Positions 1 through 8,516 of a DNA stretch of 64,000 nucleotides are shown here, in pieces. Within the stretch, counting starts at the first letter, position 1. Each line of letters begins with the position of its first letter. The notes under the pieces were generated by a model, which saw nothing but the letters and a program-made list of their open reading frames with translations, searched no databases and had not been told where the DNA came from. Origin of the DNA: Firmicutes bacterium UBA5286 (lineage in GTDB: Bacteria; Bacillota; Proteinivoracia; UBA4975); the NCBI GenBank assembly GCA_002408465.1, contig DHSM01000008.1, positions 1-64,000 on the forward strand, given 5' to 3'. The translations under genes and the position numbers were made by a program.

Positions 1-76
1 ACAACTATCCTAACATATAGGGGATGTTCCTATAACTCCCCACCCTAAAGGTGCTCTGGTTATTAGTGATACTCAG

Positions 77-475
77 TTGCTTTGCAGAGAGGATCTTGAA
101 ATTACCAACATAAGTGTGTTAAATCCTAATGTAGATATCGCTGAAATAACTTTAGGGACCGAAATCGGCGGGATTTCCATGGATAGGAAAATTGAAACCG
201 GTAATGCGATTGCATTACAACAAGGGACTTTAATAAATCCAACTATAATATTACATGACTATAATTTTGTAGATCAATTTTTCTACACAACAACGGTTTA
301 CATAATGATTGAATATAAAGCTCAGGGAACTTCATATGCAACTATCCTTGAAACAAATTTTCGAACAAGGCCAGACTTTTTTGAAATAGCTGCCTCGCTT
401 CATGAGGATATTAATTTTTTACCTTATTACTATGATTACCTCATTCCTGTAAATGAAGTAATGAGAGGGGAATAA
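77..475 (+). CDS. Hypothetical protein, 5'-truncated or frameshifted
   Basis: I do not recognise this 132-residue product. The frame is open from position 14, just after a TAA at 11-13, and offers only a TTG at 77 without a convincing ribosome site, so the true gene probably began upstream and is cut by a frameshift or mutation. The protein has no obvious signal peptide in the visible part and is rich in Ile, Thr, Tyr and Asn. It ends 2 nt before the adaptor gene that follows, so it is likely the first visible member of the same export operon. The DNA is AT-rich like the next three genes. Confidence 0.45.
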   Translation: MLCREDLEITNISVLNPNVDIAEITLGTEIGGISMDRKIETGNAIALQQGTLINPTIILHDYNFVDQFFYTTTVYIMIEYKAQGTSYATILETNFRTRPDFFEIAASLHEDINFLPYYYDYLIPVNEVMRGE

Positions 476-477
476 GT

Positions 478-1314
478 TTGAAAAGAGCTGCAGTAATATT
501 ATGTGCATTTACTATTATCATGCCAGTTGTTTTTATATCATATATCTCTTATATCGAAATGCAGGAATATAAGCCTAAATACAACTATACTGTGACAAGC
601 AGCAGTTATGGAAGTCCAGTAGAGATTCTTCGGCATACTACATTAGAAGAAAAAATTTTAGTATCTGGGCACTTTATTTCCACGGAATATATTTTTGCAG
701 ATATTAATAACTTATCCTATTCAAACTTTAAAAGGATTGCTGATATAAATCAGGAAATTGCCAGGGGTGAAATCCTTGCTTATAATCGTAACATTCCAGT
801 TTATTCTCCAGTAAACGGATTGGTCTTAGATATTCAAATCTTTGATAAAACGGGTTATTTTAAAATCCTTTCTTGGGAACATCTTATATTCGAAGCCTTT
901 GTGAGTTCATCGTTTTCAAAACTTGAGATAAATAAACCTTACCAAATATCCGAATCAATAACTTTAACTCTTGTTTATCTTTCTAATGCAGTGACTAGTG
1001 AAGGCCGAAAAGCTCAATTTAAAGTTGAAGGTGGTCAGTTTCTATATGGACAAGAAACTGTTTTTGAGATACCTACTGGAGTTATTTATTCAGATGTTTT
1101 AGCTGTACCAAGTAACGCCGTATACCAGAAAGAGGTAAACGGGCCTTTCTTTATAAGAAGAGTTGAAAAGAATGGCAATGTTCTTGAGGAAGTTCAAGTA
1201 AAACTGGGAATCTCTGATGGAAGTTTCATAACCATTACTGGAGTCAAAGAAGGATGGTATTGCGACCCAGGTTATTCTTCATTAATGAATGTGGAGTTAG
1301 GGGACAAACAATGA
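478..1314 (+). CDS. Membrane-fusion (MacA/HlyD-like) adaptor of an ABC exporter
   Basis: Predicted periplasmic-adaptor-like subunit, 278 aa, that would link a MacB-type transporter to substrate outside the membrane. Residues 4-26 form one hydrophobic membrane anchor. The middle holds a biotinyl/lipoyl-like beta segment (ARGEILAYNRNIPVYSPVNG, about 95-115), and the C-terminal part (VPSNAVYQKE onward) resembles the last beta-barrel domain of RND/MacA adaptors. The start is TTG at 478 with AGAGGGG eight bases upstream. The stop overlaps the ATG of the ATPase gene (ATGA at 1311), which implies translational coupling. The substrate is unknown; peptide export or antimicrobial defence is common for such modules but is inference here. 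Confidence 0.65.
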   Translation: MKRAAVILCAFTIIMPVVFISYISYIEMQEYKPKYNYTVTSSSYGSPVEILRHTTLEEKILVSGHFISTEYIFADINNLSYSNFKRIADINQEIARGEILAYNRNIPVYSPVNGLVLDIQIFDKTGYFKILSWEHLIFEAFVSSSFSKLEINKPYQISESITLTLVYLSNAVTSEGRKAQFKVEGGQFLYGQETVFEIPTGVIYSDVLAVPSNAVYQKEVNGPFFIRRVEKNGNVLEEVQVKLGISDGSFITITGVKEGWYCDPGYSSLMNVELGDKQ

Positions 1315-1958
1315 ATTTTATTGTGCTTAAAGATATCTTCAAGTCTTATGGAGATACCTCCGTCCTTAGAGGGTTGAATCTTGAAATACAAAAAAATGAC
1401 TTTACTGCTATTGTCGGTAAATCAGGAGCAGGAAAATCAACACTGATGAATATTCTCGGTTTAGTGGAATATTTTGATGCAGGTCATTATTACTTTGGAG
1501 AAACCGAAATTTTAAGTGGAAGAGACTATTCTCACTTGCGTTCAAACCAGATTGGGTTTGTTTTTCAAAATTACAATCTTATATCTTCACTTACCTGTAA
1601 AGAATACATCCTTCTTCCCACGTTATATTCAAAATGTCCTCCCTGCGATGTATATAACCTTGCACAGATGTTGGATATTGAGCATCTCCTAAGTATGCCA
1701 GTTGGCGTATTAAGCGGTGGTGAGAAACAGAGAATAGCTCTTGCTCGGGCATTAGTCTTAAAACCTAAAGTAATAATCGCGGATGAACCAACTGGAAATT
1801 TAGATAAGGATAATAAAAACATCGTTATAAGACTATTAACCCATGCTAATGAAGATGGTTGTGCTGTGGTGTTAATAACCCATGATTATTATATCGCAAG
1901 TAATGCGGATAAGATTTTTGAGTTAAGGGATGGAATACTACATGAGAAGTATTTATAA
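1311..1958 (+). CDS. ABC transporter ATPase, MacB/LolD type
   Basis: Cytoplasmic ATP-hydrolysing subunit, 215 aa. It shows a complete nucleotide-binding domain: Walker A GKSGAGKST (about 36-44), Q-loop VFQNYN, signature LSGGEKQRIALARAL, Walker B VIIADEPTGNLD and the H-loop ITHD. The motifs and length match the MacB/LolD/FtsE class that pairs with four-helix permeases. I chose ATG 1311, which overlaps the adaptor stop by 4 nt, because homologues begin close to this point; the open frame extends further upstream but without a ribosome site. It overlaps the permease gene by 17 nt. Confidence 0.85.
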   Translation: MNFIVLKDIFKSYGDTSVLRGLNLEIQKNDFTAIVGKSGAGKSTLMNILGLVEYFDAGHYYFGETEILSGRDYSHLRSNQIGFVFQNYNLISSLTCKEYILLPTLYSKCPPCDVYNLAQMLDIEHLLSMPVGVLSGGEKQRIALARALVLKPKVIIADEPTGNLDKDNKNIVIRLLTHANEDGCAVVLITHDYYIASNADKIFELRDGILHEKYL

Positions 1959-3159
1959 AACAATAAAACATTCTTTTTTGATGGTAAGTAGGGAATTGCA
2001 TACCTATACCCTTTTATCCGTTTCAATAGTGTTATCCTTTTCATTTCTGCTGGGTTTCTTTGTTTATTTTGATTCCCATATTTATAACAAATATAAGGAG
2101 GTATTGAGCCTTCCTTCTACTATCATCCATGTTTCGCCTTCAGCCCTTTATAATCAAAACCCAGTTGATCATATAAAATTCCAGCTTCTTTCAGATAGAC
2201 TTGATAGAATGAATGAAACTAATTACTTCAGTTACTTTGTTTCAGACGAAGAACTTAACCATTATAGCGACGACGAAAATAAGGTTATTGTTCATCAATA
2301 CTTTATTCCGGGCGATGCTGCAGGTAGTTATCTATATAGTGGAGGATTTAAACAAATTAACGTTATAGAAGGGTCCGATACCCTTGTTAATCCATTCGAA
2401 GTATTGATAGATGAGCGACTTTTTTCGATGTTACCACTACAGCAGACCGGAGGAATACCTACTGTAGTCTTACCCGTAACAATTAATGGAGTAACAGTGC
2501 TGAAGGAATTTACAGTTGTTGGTATTGTCTCCGGCCGCAAGGAATCAATATCCACAAGCAGCGGAGTTGCAACACATTATTGTGATGTTTATATGTCACG
2601 AGACCTTATTATTGACTATTCCTGCAACTATAGCGAAATGGGGATTTGTATCGTTTCTCCTTATATAGTCCAAATCACTCAGTTAGTCAGAAGTCTGGGT
2701 CTTGAAGTAATTACAACCGACTATTTTCAACGTCAAGCTGTAGATCAAATTAGGAATCAAATAATTCTAAAAGGTTCTATTGTAATAATAATGTTTACCC
2801 TGTTAGGGTTAAATCTTTATAGCAGTTTTAGTAATGTTCTGAAAGAGCGGCGTTACGAAATTGGTGTAAAACGGGCAGTGGGAGCAAGTAAGAAAGATAT
2901 TATTACCCAATTCTTTTTTGAGGGTATTGTCGTGATGGGTGCAAATATTTGTATCACATTACTCTTAGTTCTAAATCTGGCCGTTATATATAAACTGATT
3001 CAGCGAGTTTTTTATAATAGTCAGTGGATAATAAATATTAACCCCCACTCAATTACTTTATTCGCATTTTGTGCTATAACGCTAAGTTTGTCCTCAGGTT
3101 TTGTTTTTGCATTTCAGTCTACTCAAGTCGAGATTATTAAATATATCAAAGCTGAATAG
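1942..3159 (+). CDS. ABC transporter permease, MacB/FtsX family
   Basis: Membrane subunit, 405 aa. One N-terminal transmembrane helix (about 17-41) is followed by a roughly 230-residue extracytoplasmic domain, then three C-terminal helices. The FtsX-domain signature is clear after the second helix: KERRYEIGVKRAVGASKKDI. This is the type III/VII ABC permease architecture, which works with the ATPase and adaptor encoded just upstream to drive mechanotransmission or export. ATG 1942 is preferred over ATG 1930 because GGGATGG lies at a proper distance, whereas the ribosome site for 1930 would touch the codon. No clear terminator follows. Confidence 0.8.
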   Translation: MRSIYKTIKHSFLMVSRELHTYTLLSVSIVLSFSFLLGFFVYFDSHIYNKYKEVLSLPSTIIHVSPSALYNQNPVDHIKFQLLSDRLDRMNETNYFSYFVSDEELNHYSDDENKVIVHQYFIPGDAAGSYLYSGGFKQINVIEGSDTLVNPFEVLIDERLFSMLPLQQTGGIPTVVLPVTINGVTVLKEFTVVGIVSGRKESISTSSGVATHYCDVYMSRDLIIDYSCNYSEMGICIVSPYIVQITQLVRSLGLEVITTDYFQRQAVDQIRNQIILKGSIVIIMFTLLGLNLYSSFSNVLKERRYEIGVKRAVGASKKDIITQFFFEGIVVMGANICITLLLVLNLAVIYKLIQRVFYNSQWIININPHSITLFAFCAITLSLSSGFVFAFQSTQVEIIKYIKAE

Positions 3160-3512
3160 GGCAATCTATCTTATAGTCTATAGGGCTCAGTAAAGAATGT
3201 ACCCATTGCAAAACATAAAATTAATTTTATCCTCCCTTCTATACCGAATTTCCAGGCAATGTTGCCGTTATATACTTCTGCAGGGCCATCATTTCATTCT
3301 TTTTCTCTCGCTCTCTTTTTAATAATATCAAAAATCGTAATATTGTCTTTCGCAAATTTATAAAAGATTTAAAAAATAGGTGTATTAGCGCTAGAACCCG
3401 AATTGTCAGACTTGATGGAATCAGGGAAGTGGTAGAGATTGAATAACTTACTGCATCGGATTTGTCGGATCCCAGGGGGGGATTTTTTTTTGTGCAAAAT
3501 TAACCTGTATTT
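3160..3512. other. Intergenic stretch with a possible gene remnant
   Basis: AT-rich DNA between the export module and dacF. I see no complete gene. A plus-strand frame is open for about 40 codons and ends with TAA at 3444-3446 (last residues ...IVRLDGIREVVEIE). It has no start or ribosome site and may be the eroded tail of a gene lost when the export module arrived. A weak hairpin ATCCC/GGGAT followed by nine T residues (about 3468-3491) could be a terminator. Confidence 0.3.
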
Positions 3513-3543
3513 GCATGAATACCCATTGCAGCGGGAAACACTA
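3513..3543 (+). promoter_or_regulatory. Candidate sigma-F promoter of dacF
   Basis: The sequence GCATG (3513-3517), a 16-nt spacer and GGAAACACTA (3534-3543) fit the sigma-F consensus: GYWTA at -35 with one mismatch and GGNRANANTW at -10 with none. It lies about 30 nt upstream of the dacF start. dacF is a sigma-F-dependent gene in Bacillus subtilis, so the assignment fits the context, but it rests on motif reading alone. Confidence 0.45.
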
Positions 3544-3571
3544 AAGCAAGATACTACCAGGAGGGATAATT

Positions 3572-4783
3572 TTGCGAAAACTGACCTGTCTTGTCTTAGT
3601 AGTCCTGCTGTTCGGCGTTATTCCTGCAGGCGCCGCAGATTCCACCTATCAGCCGGAAGACATTGATACCACTTCAGAGGTGGAAATTGGGCAGATTCCG
3701 CCCTATGAGGGAGAGCTGTCTGCCAAGAGCGCTGTGCTCATGGATTCGATTACCGGCAAAATCTTGTTCGAAAAGGACCCCCATACCCAGCGGCCTCCCG
3801 CAAGCATCGCCAAGATCATGACCATGCTCTTGGTCATGGAGGCTTTGGAGCGGGGGGAACTGGCCCTGGATGATGTTATGATTGCCAGCACCCGGGCCAA
3901 GGAAACCGGGGGCACTCAGATTTTTCTGGATGTAGGGGACGAGATTACCGTGGAGCAGGCCATGATTGGCATGGCTGTGGAGTCGGCTAATGATGCAGCC
4001 ATAGTTGTGGCGGAGCATCTTGGCGGTTCGGTGGAAGGCTTTGTGGAGATGATGAACCGCCGGGCCCAGGAATTGGGCATGGAAAATACCCGTTTTGCCA
4101 ATCCCACCGGCCTTCCGGAGGATGCGGAGGGGAACATGACCACAGCCTATGATGTAGCTTTGATGGCCCGAGAATTGCTGACCCATCCTCAGATTACCAC
4201 CTGGACTACCATCCCCTGGGATACCCAGTTTATGGGCAAAGTTTATATCGCCAACAAAAACCTCAAGTTTATCCGCAACTATCCAGGGGGGGACGGACTC
4301 AAAACCGGCTGGACTGAGGAGGCGGGCTACTGCCTTGCCGCCACTGCCGTCAGAGACGACACCAGGATGATTTCAGTGGTCATGAACACCCCTACCTATG
4401 AGCTGAGGACCAGGGATGCGGTAAATCTGCTGAATTACGGCTTCGCCCATTGGCGCAGCCAGCGGCTCTACAGCCATGATGAAGTCCTGACTACAGTCCT
4501 GGTGGATAAGGGCAGAAGGCGCAGGGTTGAGCTGGTTCCCTCCCGGGATGTGGCAGTGCTCCTTGAGAAAAGCGACAGCCGGGAAGTGAGCACAGTCATC
4601 AACCTGCCCAAGCTGGTGAAGGCGCCTTTGGCCAAGGGAGACCCAGTGGGCAGCCTGGATGTAATGCTGGGGGATGAAGTGCTGGAAACCATCGACTTGG
4701 TTGCGGCAGAGGCGGTGTCCCGAGCTAACTGGATACAACTGCTGGGCCGGGTGGTAATTAATCTCATCTCGTCAATTAAATAG
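3572..4783 (+). CDS. dacF: D-alanyl-D-alanine carboxypeptidase DacF
   Basis: Penicillin-binding DD-carboxypeptidase that trims pentapeptide stems of peptidoglycan; next to spoIIA its known role is control of spore cortex cross-linking from the forespore side. It is 403 aa, with a signal peptide at 1-21 (cleavage near AGA/AD). The active-site triad of motifs is intact: S78-I-A-K81, S138-A-N140 and K244-T-G246. A C-terminal PBP5-type beta domain and an amphipathic end helix follow. The start is TTG 3572 with CAGGAGGG upstream. The order dacF-spoIIAA-spoIIAB-sigF matches B. subtilis. It is one of three DacF-like genes in this window. Confidence 0.92.
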   Translation: MRKLTCLVLVVLLFGVIPAGAADSTYQPEDIDTTSEVEIGQIPPYEGELSAKSAVLMDSITGKILFEKDPHTQRPPASIAKIMTMLLVMEALERGELALDDVMIASTRAKETGGTQIFLDVGDEITVEQAMIGMAVESANDAAIVVAEHLGGSVEGFVEMMNRRAQELGMENTRFANPTGLPEDAEGNMTTAYDVALMARELLTHPQITTWTTIPWDTQFMGKVYIANKNLKFIRNYPGGDGLKTGWTEEAGYCLAATAVRDDTRMISVVMNTPTYELRTRDAVNLLNYGFAHWRSQRLYSHDEVLTTVLVDKGRRRRVELVPSRDVAVLLEKSDSREVSTVINLPKLVKAPLAKGDPVGSLDVMLGDEVLETIDLVAAEAVSRANWIQLLGRVVINLISSIK

Positions 4784-4847
4784 TCTGCTGTCCAGGCAGG
4801 AATTGCCAAGATTCTGGCGAACTTTTATCAGTGGGAGGGGATGCCAG

Positions 4848-5189
4848 GTGAAGGTAGCCAAACACTATCACGGCAATATTCTGATTGTGGCCGCAGCCGG
4901 TGAATTGGACCACCATACCGCCGCTGCGCTCAAAGGCTGTATCCAAGAAGAACTGGGCAAAGGCATGGTCCGGCATATTATCTTGGATCTTTCCGGTTTG
5001 AGCTTTATGGACAGCTCAGGCCTGGGTGTGTTGCTGGGACGTTATAAGGAACTGGCCAAGTGGCAGGGGAATATGCTTGCCTTTGGCCTGCAGCCCCTTG
5101 TGGAAAAATTGTTCCTGATGACGGGTCTCAACAAGCTGATTCCTGTTTATGCCAATTTAGATTCCTGTCTCAAGGCCTTGGGGGTGTGA
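4848..5189 (+). CDS. spoIIAA: Anti-sigma-F factor antagonist SpoIIAA
   Basis: STAS-domain protein, 113 aa, that releases sigma-F by binding the anti-sigma kinase SpoIIAB. The phosphorylated serine is S56 within LSFMDSSGLG, equivalent to Ser58 of B. subtilis; GELDHHTA at the N terminus is also characteristic. GTG 4848 was chosen because GGGAGGGG lies seven bases upstream and the product then begins as the family does; an upstream open extension has no such site. It is followed after 2 nt by spoIIAB. Confidence 0.95.
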   Translation: MKVAKHYHGNILIVAAAGELDHHTAAALKGCIQEELGKGMVRHIILDLSGLSFMDSSGLGVLLGRYKELAKWQGNMLAFGLQPLVEKLFLMTGLNKLIPVYANLDSCLKALGV

Positions 5190-5191
5190 AG

Positions 5192-5647
5192 ATGGAAGTG
5201 ATCAACTACTTCACAATCTCATTTCCCGCTTCTTCCCGCAATGAATCCTTTGCCCGGGTGGTGGTTGCAGCCTTTGCCGCCCAGCTGGATCCTACTTTAG
5301 AAGAACTCAATGAAATTAAGACAGCGGTATCTGAAGCTGTTACCAATGCCATTATTCACGGTTACCGGGATCGGTGCGGCGAGGTGGTAATTGCTTGCAG
5401 CCTGCGGCAGGATAACAGCCTGGAAGTGATTGTCAAAGATACCGGCACTGGCATTGATAACCTGGAGCAGGCCCGGGAGCCTCTGTATACATCCCGGCCC
5501 GATCTGGAGCGGTCGGGAATGGGCTTTACTGTCATGGAAGAGTTTATGGATTCAGTCTCCATCCAGACTCAGCCGGGTCAGGGGACGTCAGTGACCATGA
5601 CCAAGAGGATTTCTGCCGGGGAGCAGGGAGGCAATGGAAAGAATTAA
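5192..5647 (+). CDS. spoIIAB: Anti-sigma-F factor / serine kinase SpoIIAB
   Basis: GHKL-fold serine kinase and anti-sigma factor, 151 aa. It holds sigma-F inactive in the predivisional and mother cell and phosphorylates SpoIIAA. The ATP-binding boxes are visible: the N box EAVTNAIIHGY, G1 VKDTGTGI and G2 RSGMGFTVMEEFMD. ATG 5192 is preceded by GGGGGTG and starts 2 nt after the spoIIAA stop. Its last 14 nt overlap the sigF start, as expected for a tightly co-translated partner-switch module. Confidence 0.95.
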   Translation: MEVINYFTISFPASSRNESFARVVVAAFAAQLDPTLEELNEIKTAVSEAVTNAIIHGYRDRCGEVVIACSLRQDNSLEVIVKDTGTGIDNLEQAREPLYTSRPDLERSGMGFTVMEEFMDSVSIQTQPGQGTSVTMTKRISAGEQGGNGKN

Positions 5648-6329
5648 TGGGGCCCTGCCTCCCCTGGAGCAAAAACTGGCCAGGGAGTACTTGGCCAGGG
5701 CCCAGGCTGGCGACCAGGGAGCCAGGGAAGTGCTGGTGCGTCACAATTTGTTGCTGGTGAAAAAGGTGGCAGCCCGGTTTACAGGGGCAGATTCTATGGA
5801 TGACCTGTTCCAGGTAGGGTGTATAGGGCTGTTAAAGGCTGTGGACAACTTTGATTTGTCCAGGGACACCTCTTTCTCCACCTATGCTGTCCCCAGAATC
5901 ATGGGCGAAATCCGCATGTACTTGCGGGACAATAAGCCAGTGAAGGTCAGCAGAGATTTGGTGCGGATAGCCAGCCTGGTCAAAAAATGCCGGCGCAGTC
6001 TGGAGCAGGAACTGGGCCGCGAGCCCAGCGTGGGTGAAGTGGCGGCTCAGCTGAATCTTGGCGTTGAAGAAGTGGCTGCCGCTGAAACTGCCTTGGCGCC
6101 GCCGGCGGATTTATGCGAGGCAGACTCTGCCCAGCTGATGGATGAAATGCGGATAGCCCTGAAAGAAGTAATCGGCCGCCTGGAACTGCGGGAGCGGCAG
6201 GTAATCACCCTGAGGTTTTTTCAGGATATGTCCCAGCATCAGGTTGCGGACAAGTTGGGCATTTCCCAGGGACATGTATCTCGGATTGAGCGGGAAGTGC
6301 TGATAAAGCTTAAGACAGCTATGGGTTAG
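5634..6329 (+). CDS. sigF: RNA polymerase sigma-F factor
   Basis: First compartment-specific sigma factor of the forespore (also called spoIIAC), 231 aa, somewhat shorter than the roughly 255-residue B. subtilis protein. Region 2 (LVRHNLLLVKKVAARF ... YAVPRIMGEIRMYLRDN) and region 4 with its helix-turn-helix (HQVADKLGISQGHVSRIERE) are intact. It overlaps the end of spoIIAB. No strong terminator follows, only a short T-run at about 6343-6349. Confidence 0.94.
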   Translation: MERINGALPPLEQKLAREYLARAQAGDQGAREVLVRHNLLLVKKVAARFTGADSMDDLFQVGCIGLLKAVDNFDLSRDTSFSTYAVPRIMGEIRMYLRDNKPVKVSRDLVRIASLVKKCRRSLEQELGREPSVGEVAAQLNLGVEEVAAAETALAPPADLCEADSAQLMDEMRIALKEVIGRLELRERQVITLRFFQDMSQHQVADKLGISQGHVSRIEREVLIKLKTAMG

Positions 6330-6411
6330 CCCCCAGGTTGTCTTTTTTTATGGATAAGTTTCGCCCTCAAGGGGAAAATCTATACACAGATAAATAAGAG
6401 GAGGTTTTGTA

Positions 6412-6615
6412 ATGTCTGTATACAAGGTAATTGAATTGGTAGGAGAATCCAGCTCTGGTTGGCAGGGCGCCGTAGAGGACGCCATTGAACGGGCTTCCAA
6501 GACGGTGGACGGCATTACCGGCGTAGAACTGCTCAATATGACGGCCAAGGTACGAAACGGGCGCGTCATCGGCTGGAAGGCCAATGTAAAAGCTGCCTTT
6601 GAGGTCCAAGAGTAA
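6412..6615 (+). CDS. Dodecin, flavin-binding dodecamer subunit
   Basis: 67-residue dodecin. Family members assemble into hollow dodecamers that bind flavin (or CoA) and are thought to buffer or store it. The sequence has the typical start MSVYKVIELVGESSSGWQGA, the helix with ASKT and the last beta strand ending KAAFEVQE. ATG 6412 has AGAGGAGG upstream. It sits alone between sigF and the spoVA genes and is followed by a hairpin, so it is probably its own transcript. Why a flavin store should sit between two forespore operons is unclear. Confidence 0.85.
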   Translation: MSVYKVIELVGESSSGWQGAVEDAIERASKTVDGITGVELLNMTAKVRNGRVIGWKANVKAAFEVQE

Positions 6616-6620
6616 AAATG

Positions 6621-6643
6621 ATATCCCCCCGTTGCGGGGGATT
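6621..6643 (+). terminator. Intrinsic hairpin after dodecin
   Basis: An ATCCCCC / GGGGGAT inverted repeat with a 6-nt loop immediately follows the dodecin stop. The T-run after it is short (TTTGAATATTT), so termination may be partial. Confidence 0.5.
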
Positions 6644-6644
6644 T

Positions 6645-6673
6645 GAATATTTAGGGATTGCTAGTTAAAACTA
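6645..6673 (+). promoter_or_regulatory. Candidate sigma-G promoter of the spoVA genes
   Basis: GAATA (6645-6649), a 17-nt spacer and AAAACTA (6667-6673) resemble sigma-G elements (GMATR and CATNMTA, five of seven matching in the latter). It lies right after the dodecin hairpin and upstream of spoVAC. spoVA is sigma-G driven in B. subtilis. Motif reading only. Confidence 0.35.
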
Positions 6674-6690
6674 TTGCCGAGGTGAATATT

Positions 6691-7137
6691 TTGAAGGATT
6701 TACTAAAAGATCCTGCAGCCTATCAGGCCCTTGCCAATGAGAAAAAGCCCAAACCCAGGCTGGCAAAGAACCTCACTATGGCCTTTTTGGTGGGGGGAGG
6801 AATTTGCACCCTGGGACAGCTGATTCAAAATATCTATATTAAATTCTTTAATTTCCCCCCCGAACGGGCTGGAGATCCTACTACGACAACAGTCATCTTT
6901 ATCAGCGGGCTCCTTACCGCTCTGGGAGTCTTTGATAAGATAGCCCGGCATGCTGGCGCGGGTACAGCTGTGCCCGTTACCGGGTTTGCCAATTCCATCG
7001 TCAGCGCTGCTCTGGAGTTTAAACGCGAGGGCTTTGTCTTGGGAGTGGGCAGTAAAATGTTCATCCTGGCCGGCTCGGTAATTGTTTTCGGTGTGGTCAC
7101 TGCTTTTGTCGTGGGCTTAATCTCGGCATTGCTCTAG
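6691..7137 (+). CDS. spoVAC: Stage V sporulation protein AC
   Basis: Inner forespore membrane protein, 148 aa, of the SpoVA channel that moves Ca-dipicolinate into the spore and out at germination; SpoVAC is the mechanosensitive pore subunit in B. subtilis. Four hydrophobic segments are visible, with the family loop AGAGTAVPVTGFANSIVSAALE. TTG 6691 is chosen because GAGGTG lies seven bases upstream and the product then begins like homologues (MKDLLKDPAAYQ...). It is followed after 12 nt by spoVAD. Confidence 0.9.
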   Translation: MKDLLKDPAAYQALANEKKPKPRLAKNLTMAFLVGGGICTLGQLIQNIYIKFFNFPPERAGDPTTTTVIFISGLLTALGVFDKIARHAGAGTAVPVTGFANSIVSAALEFKREGFVLGVGSKMFILAGSVIVFGVVTAFVVGLISALL

Positions 7138-7149
7138 GGAGGGAAGAGA

Positions 7150-8142
7150 GTGGCCACCAAAAAGGGAAAACAGACTATTGTCTTTGCTGTCAAACCGGTA
7201 ATTATCGGCTATTCTACCGTTGCTGGCCCCAAGGAGGGCCAGGGGCCGGTAGGTCCATACTTTGACAAAATATATCCAGATCTAGCCATGGGGCAAAAGA
7301 GTTTTGAAAAGGCAGAGAGACAGATGATGCTCAACGCCATTGACACAGCTCTGGAAAAGGCCAGTCTTTCCCGGAGCAATATCGATTATTTTGTCGCCGG
7401 CGACCTCTTAAACCAAATAATCTCTTCAGGATTTAGCGCCCTGGAACTTGGCGCGCCATTCCTGGGAATCTACGGCGCCTGTTCCAGCTTTTGTGAAGGC
7501 TTAATTTTCGCTGGCGTACTGGTGGACAGCGGCGCTGCCCAGGCAGTTATTACCGCCACTTCCAGCCATAACAACACTGCCGAGCGTCAGTACAGATACC
7601 CGATCGAATACGGCGCCCAGCTGCCCCCTTGGTCGCAACATACAGTTACAGGGGCGGCGGCCACTGCAGTAGCAGTCCGGGGTTTGGGCCCCCGGCTGGA
7701 ATTGGCTACTGTCGGCAAGGTCATGGATTTGGGCATCAAGGACCCCCTGAACATGGGGGCGGCCATGGCCCCTGCCGCTGCCGACACGATTTTCACCCAT
7801 ATGGAGGATACCGGCCGCAATCCCGGGGATTATGACTTAATTGTCACAGGGGATTTGGGGAAAATAGGGCGGGAAATCGTGGTAGAGCTGGCTCAGCGCC
7901 AGGGCTTCGATCTCAGCGGCAACTACAGGGATTGCGGCGAACTGATTTACAGCAAGGAGCAGCTGGAGAACGCCGGGGGTAGCGGCTGCGCCTGCTCTGC
8001 TTTAGTTACCTTAGGGATGCTCTTTAATCAGAACTATAAGCGGATTCTGGTGGTGGCTACCGGCGCCCTGCACAGCCCGACTTCCTATCAGCAGGGTGAA
8101 AATATACCTGCAATTGCCCATGCAATATCAATTGAGTTTTAA
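7150..8142 (+). CDS. spoVAD: Stage V sporulation protein AD
   Basis: Thiolase-fold protein of 330 aa that binds dipicolinic acid at the SpoVA complex. Family landmarks are GPYFDKIYPDLAMGQKSFEKAE near the N terminus, YGACSSFCEGL in the middle, and the stretch ENAGGSGCACSALV close to the end. GTG 7150 is preceded by GGGAGGG. It lies between spoVAC and spoVAE in the conserved order. Because spoVAA and spoVAB are absent, this is the short clostridial spoVA operon. Confidence 0.93.
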   Translation: MATKKGKQTIVFAVKPVIIGYSTVAGPKEGQGPVGPYFDKIYPDLAMGQKSFEKAERQMMLNAIDTALEKASLSRSNIDYFVAGDLLNQIISSGFSALELGAPFLGIYGACSSFCEGLIFAGVLVDSGAAQAVITATSSHNNTAERQYRYPIEYGAQLPPWSQHTVTGAAATAVAVRGLGPRLELATVGKVMDLGIKDPLNMGAAMAPAAADTIFTHMEDTGRNPGDYDLIVTGDLGKIGREIVVELAQRQGFDLSGNYRDCGELIYSKEQLENAGGSGCACSALVTLGMLFNQNYKRILVVATGALHSPTSYQQGENIPAIAHAISIEF

Positions 8143-8158
8143 CAGGAGGGGAAAATGA

Positions 8159-8512
8159 ATGGGATCATATTTGACAGCCTTTCTGGTGGGCGGCGCCATT
8201 TGCCTGGTCGCCCAACTGCTCTTTGACCTTACCCCCCTGACCCCTGCCCATGTCCTGGTCATATTTGTTGTGGCAGGGGGAGTGCTGGGAGGGCTGGGGC
8301 TGTACGATCCATTAATCAAATTTGCCGGGGCGGGAGCGACACTGCCCATTTCCAGCTTTGGCAACGCTTTAGTTAAGGGGGCCATGGCCGAAGCCGCCCG
8401 CTCGGGTCCCATCGGCATTCTCACGGGAACTTTTGAGCTGACCAGTTCGGGGATTACGGCCTCAATAATTTTTGGCTTTTTCTTTGCCCTCCTTTTTAAC
8501 CCCAAGGGATAG
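8159..8512 (+). CDS. spoVAE: Stage V sporulation protein AE (SpoVAEB type)
   Basis: Small membrane protein, 117 aa, with four hydrophobic segments; it completes the SpoVAC-AD-AE channel. The motif AGAGATLPISSFGNALVKGA parallels the one in SpoVAC. ATG 8159 was selected: an ATG four bases earlier lies in another frame, and AGGAGGGG sits at the correct distance. The next gene starts 4 nt after the stop. Confidence 0.9.
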   Translation: MGSYLTAFLVGGAICLVAQLLFDLTPLTPAHVLVIFVVAGGVLGGLGLYDPLIKFAGAGATLPISSFGNALVKGAMAEAARSGPIGILTGTFELTSSGITASIIFGFFFALLFNPKG

Positions 8513-8516
8513 CGCT

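Noticed and set aside
8155..8157. ATG four bases before the chosen spoVAE start
   Set aside because: It is in a different frame that gives an unrelated product.
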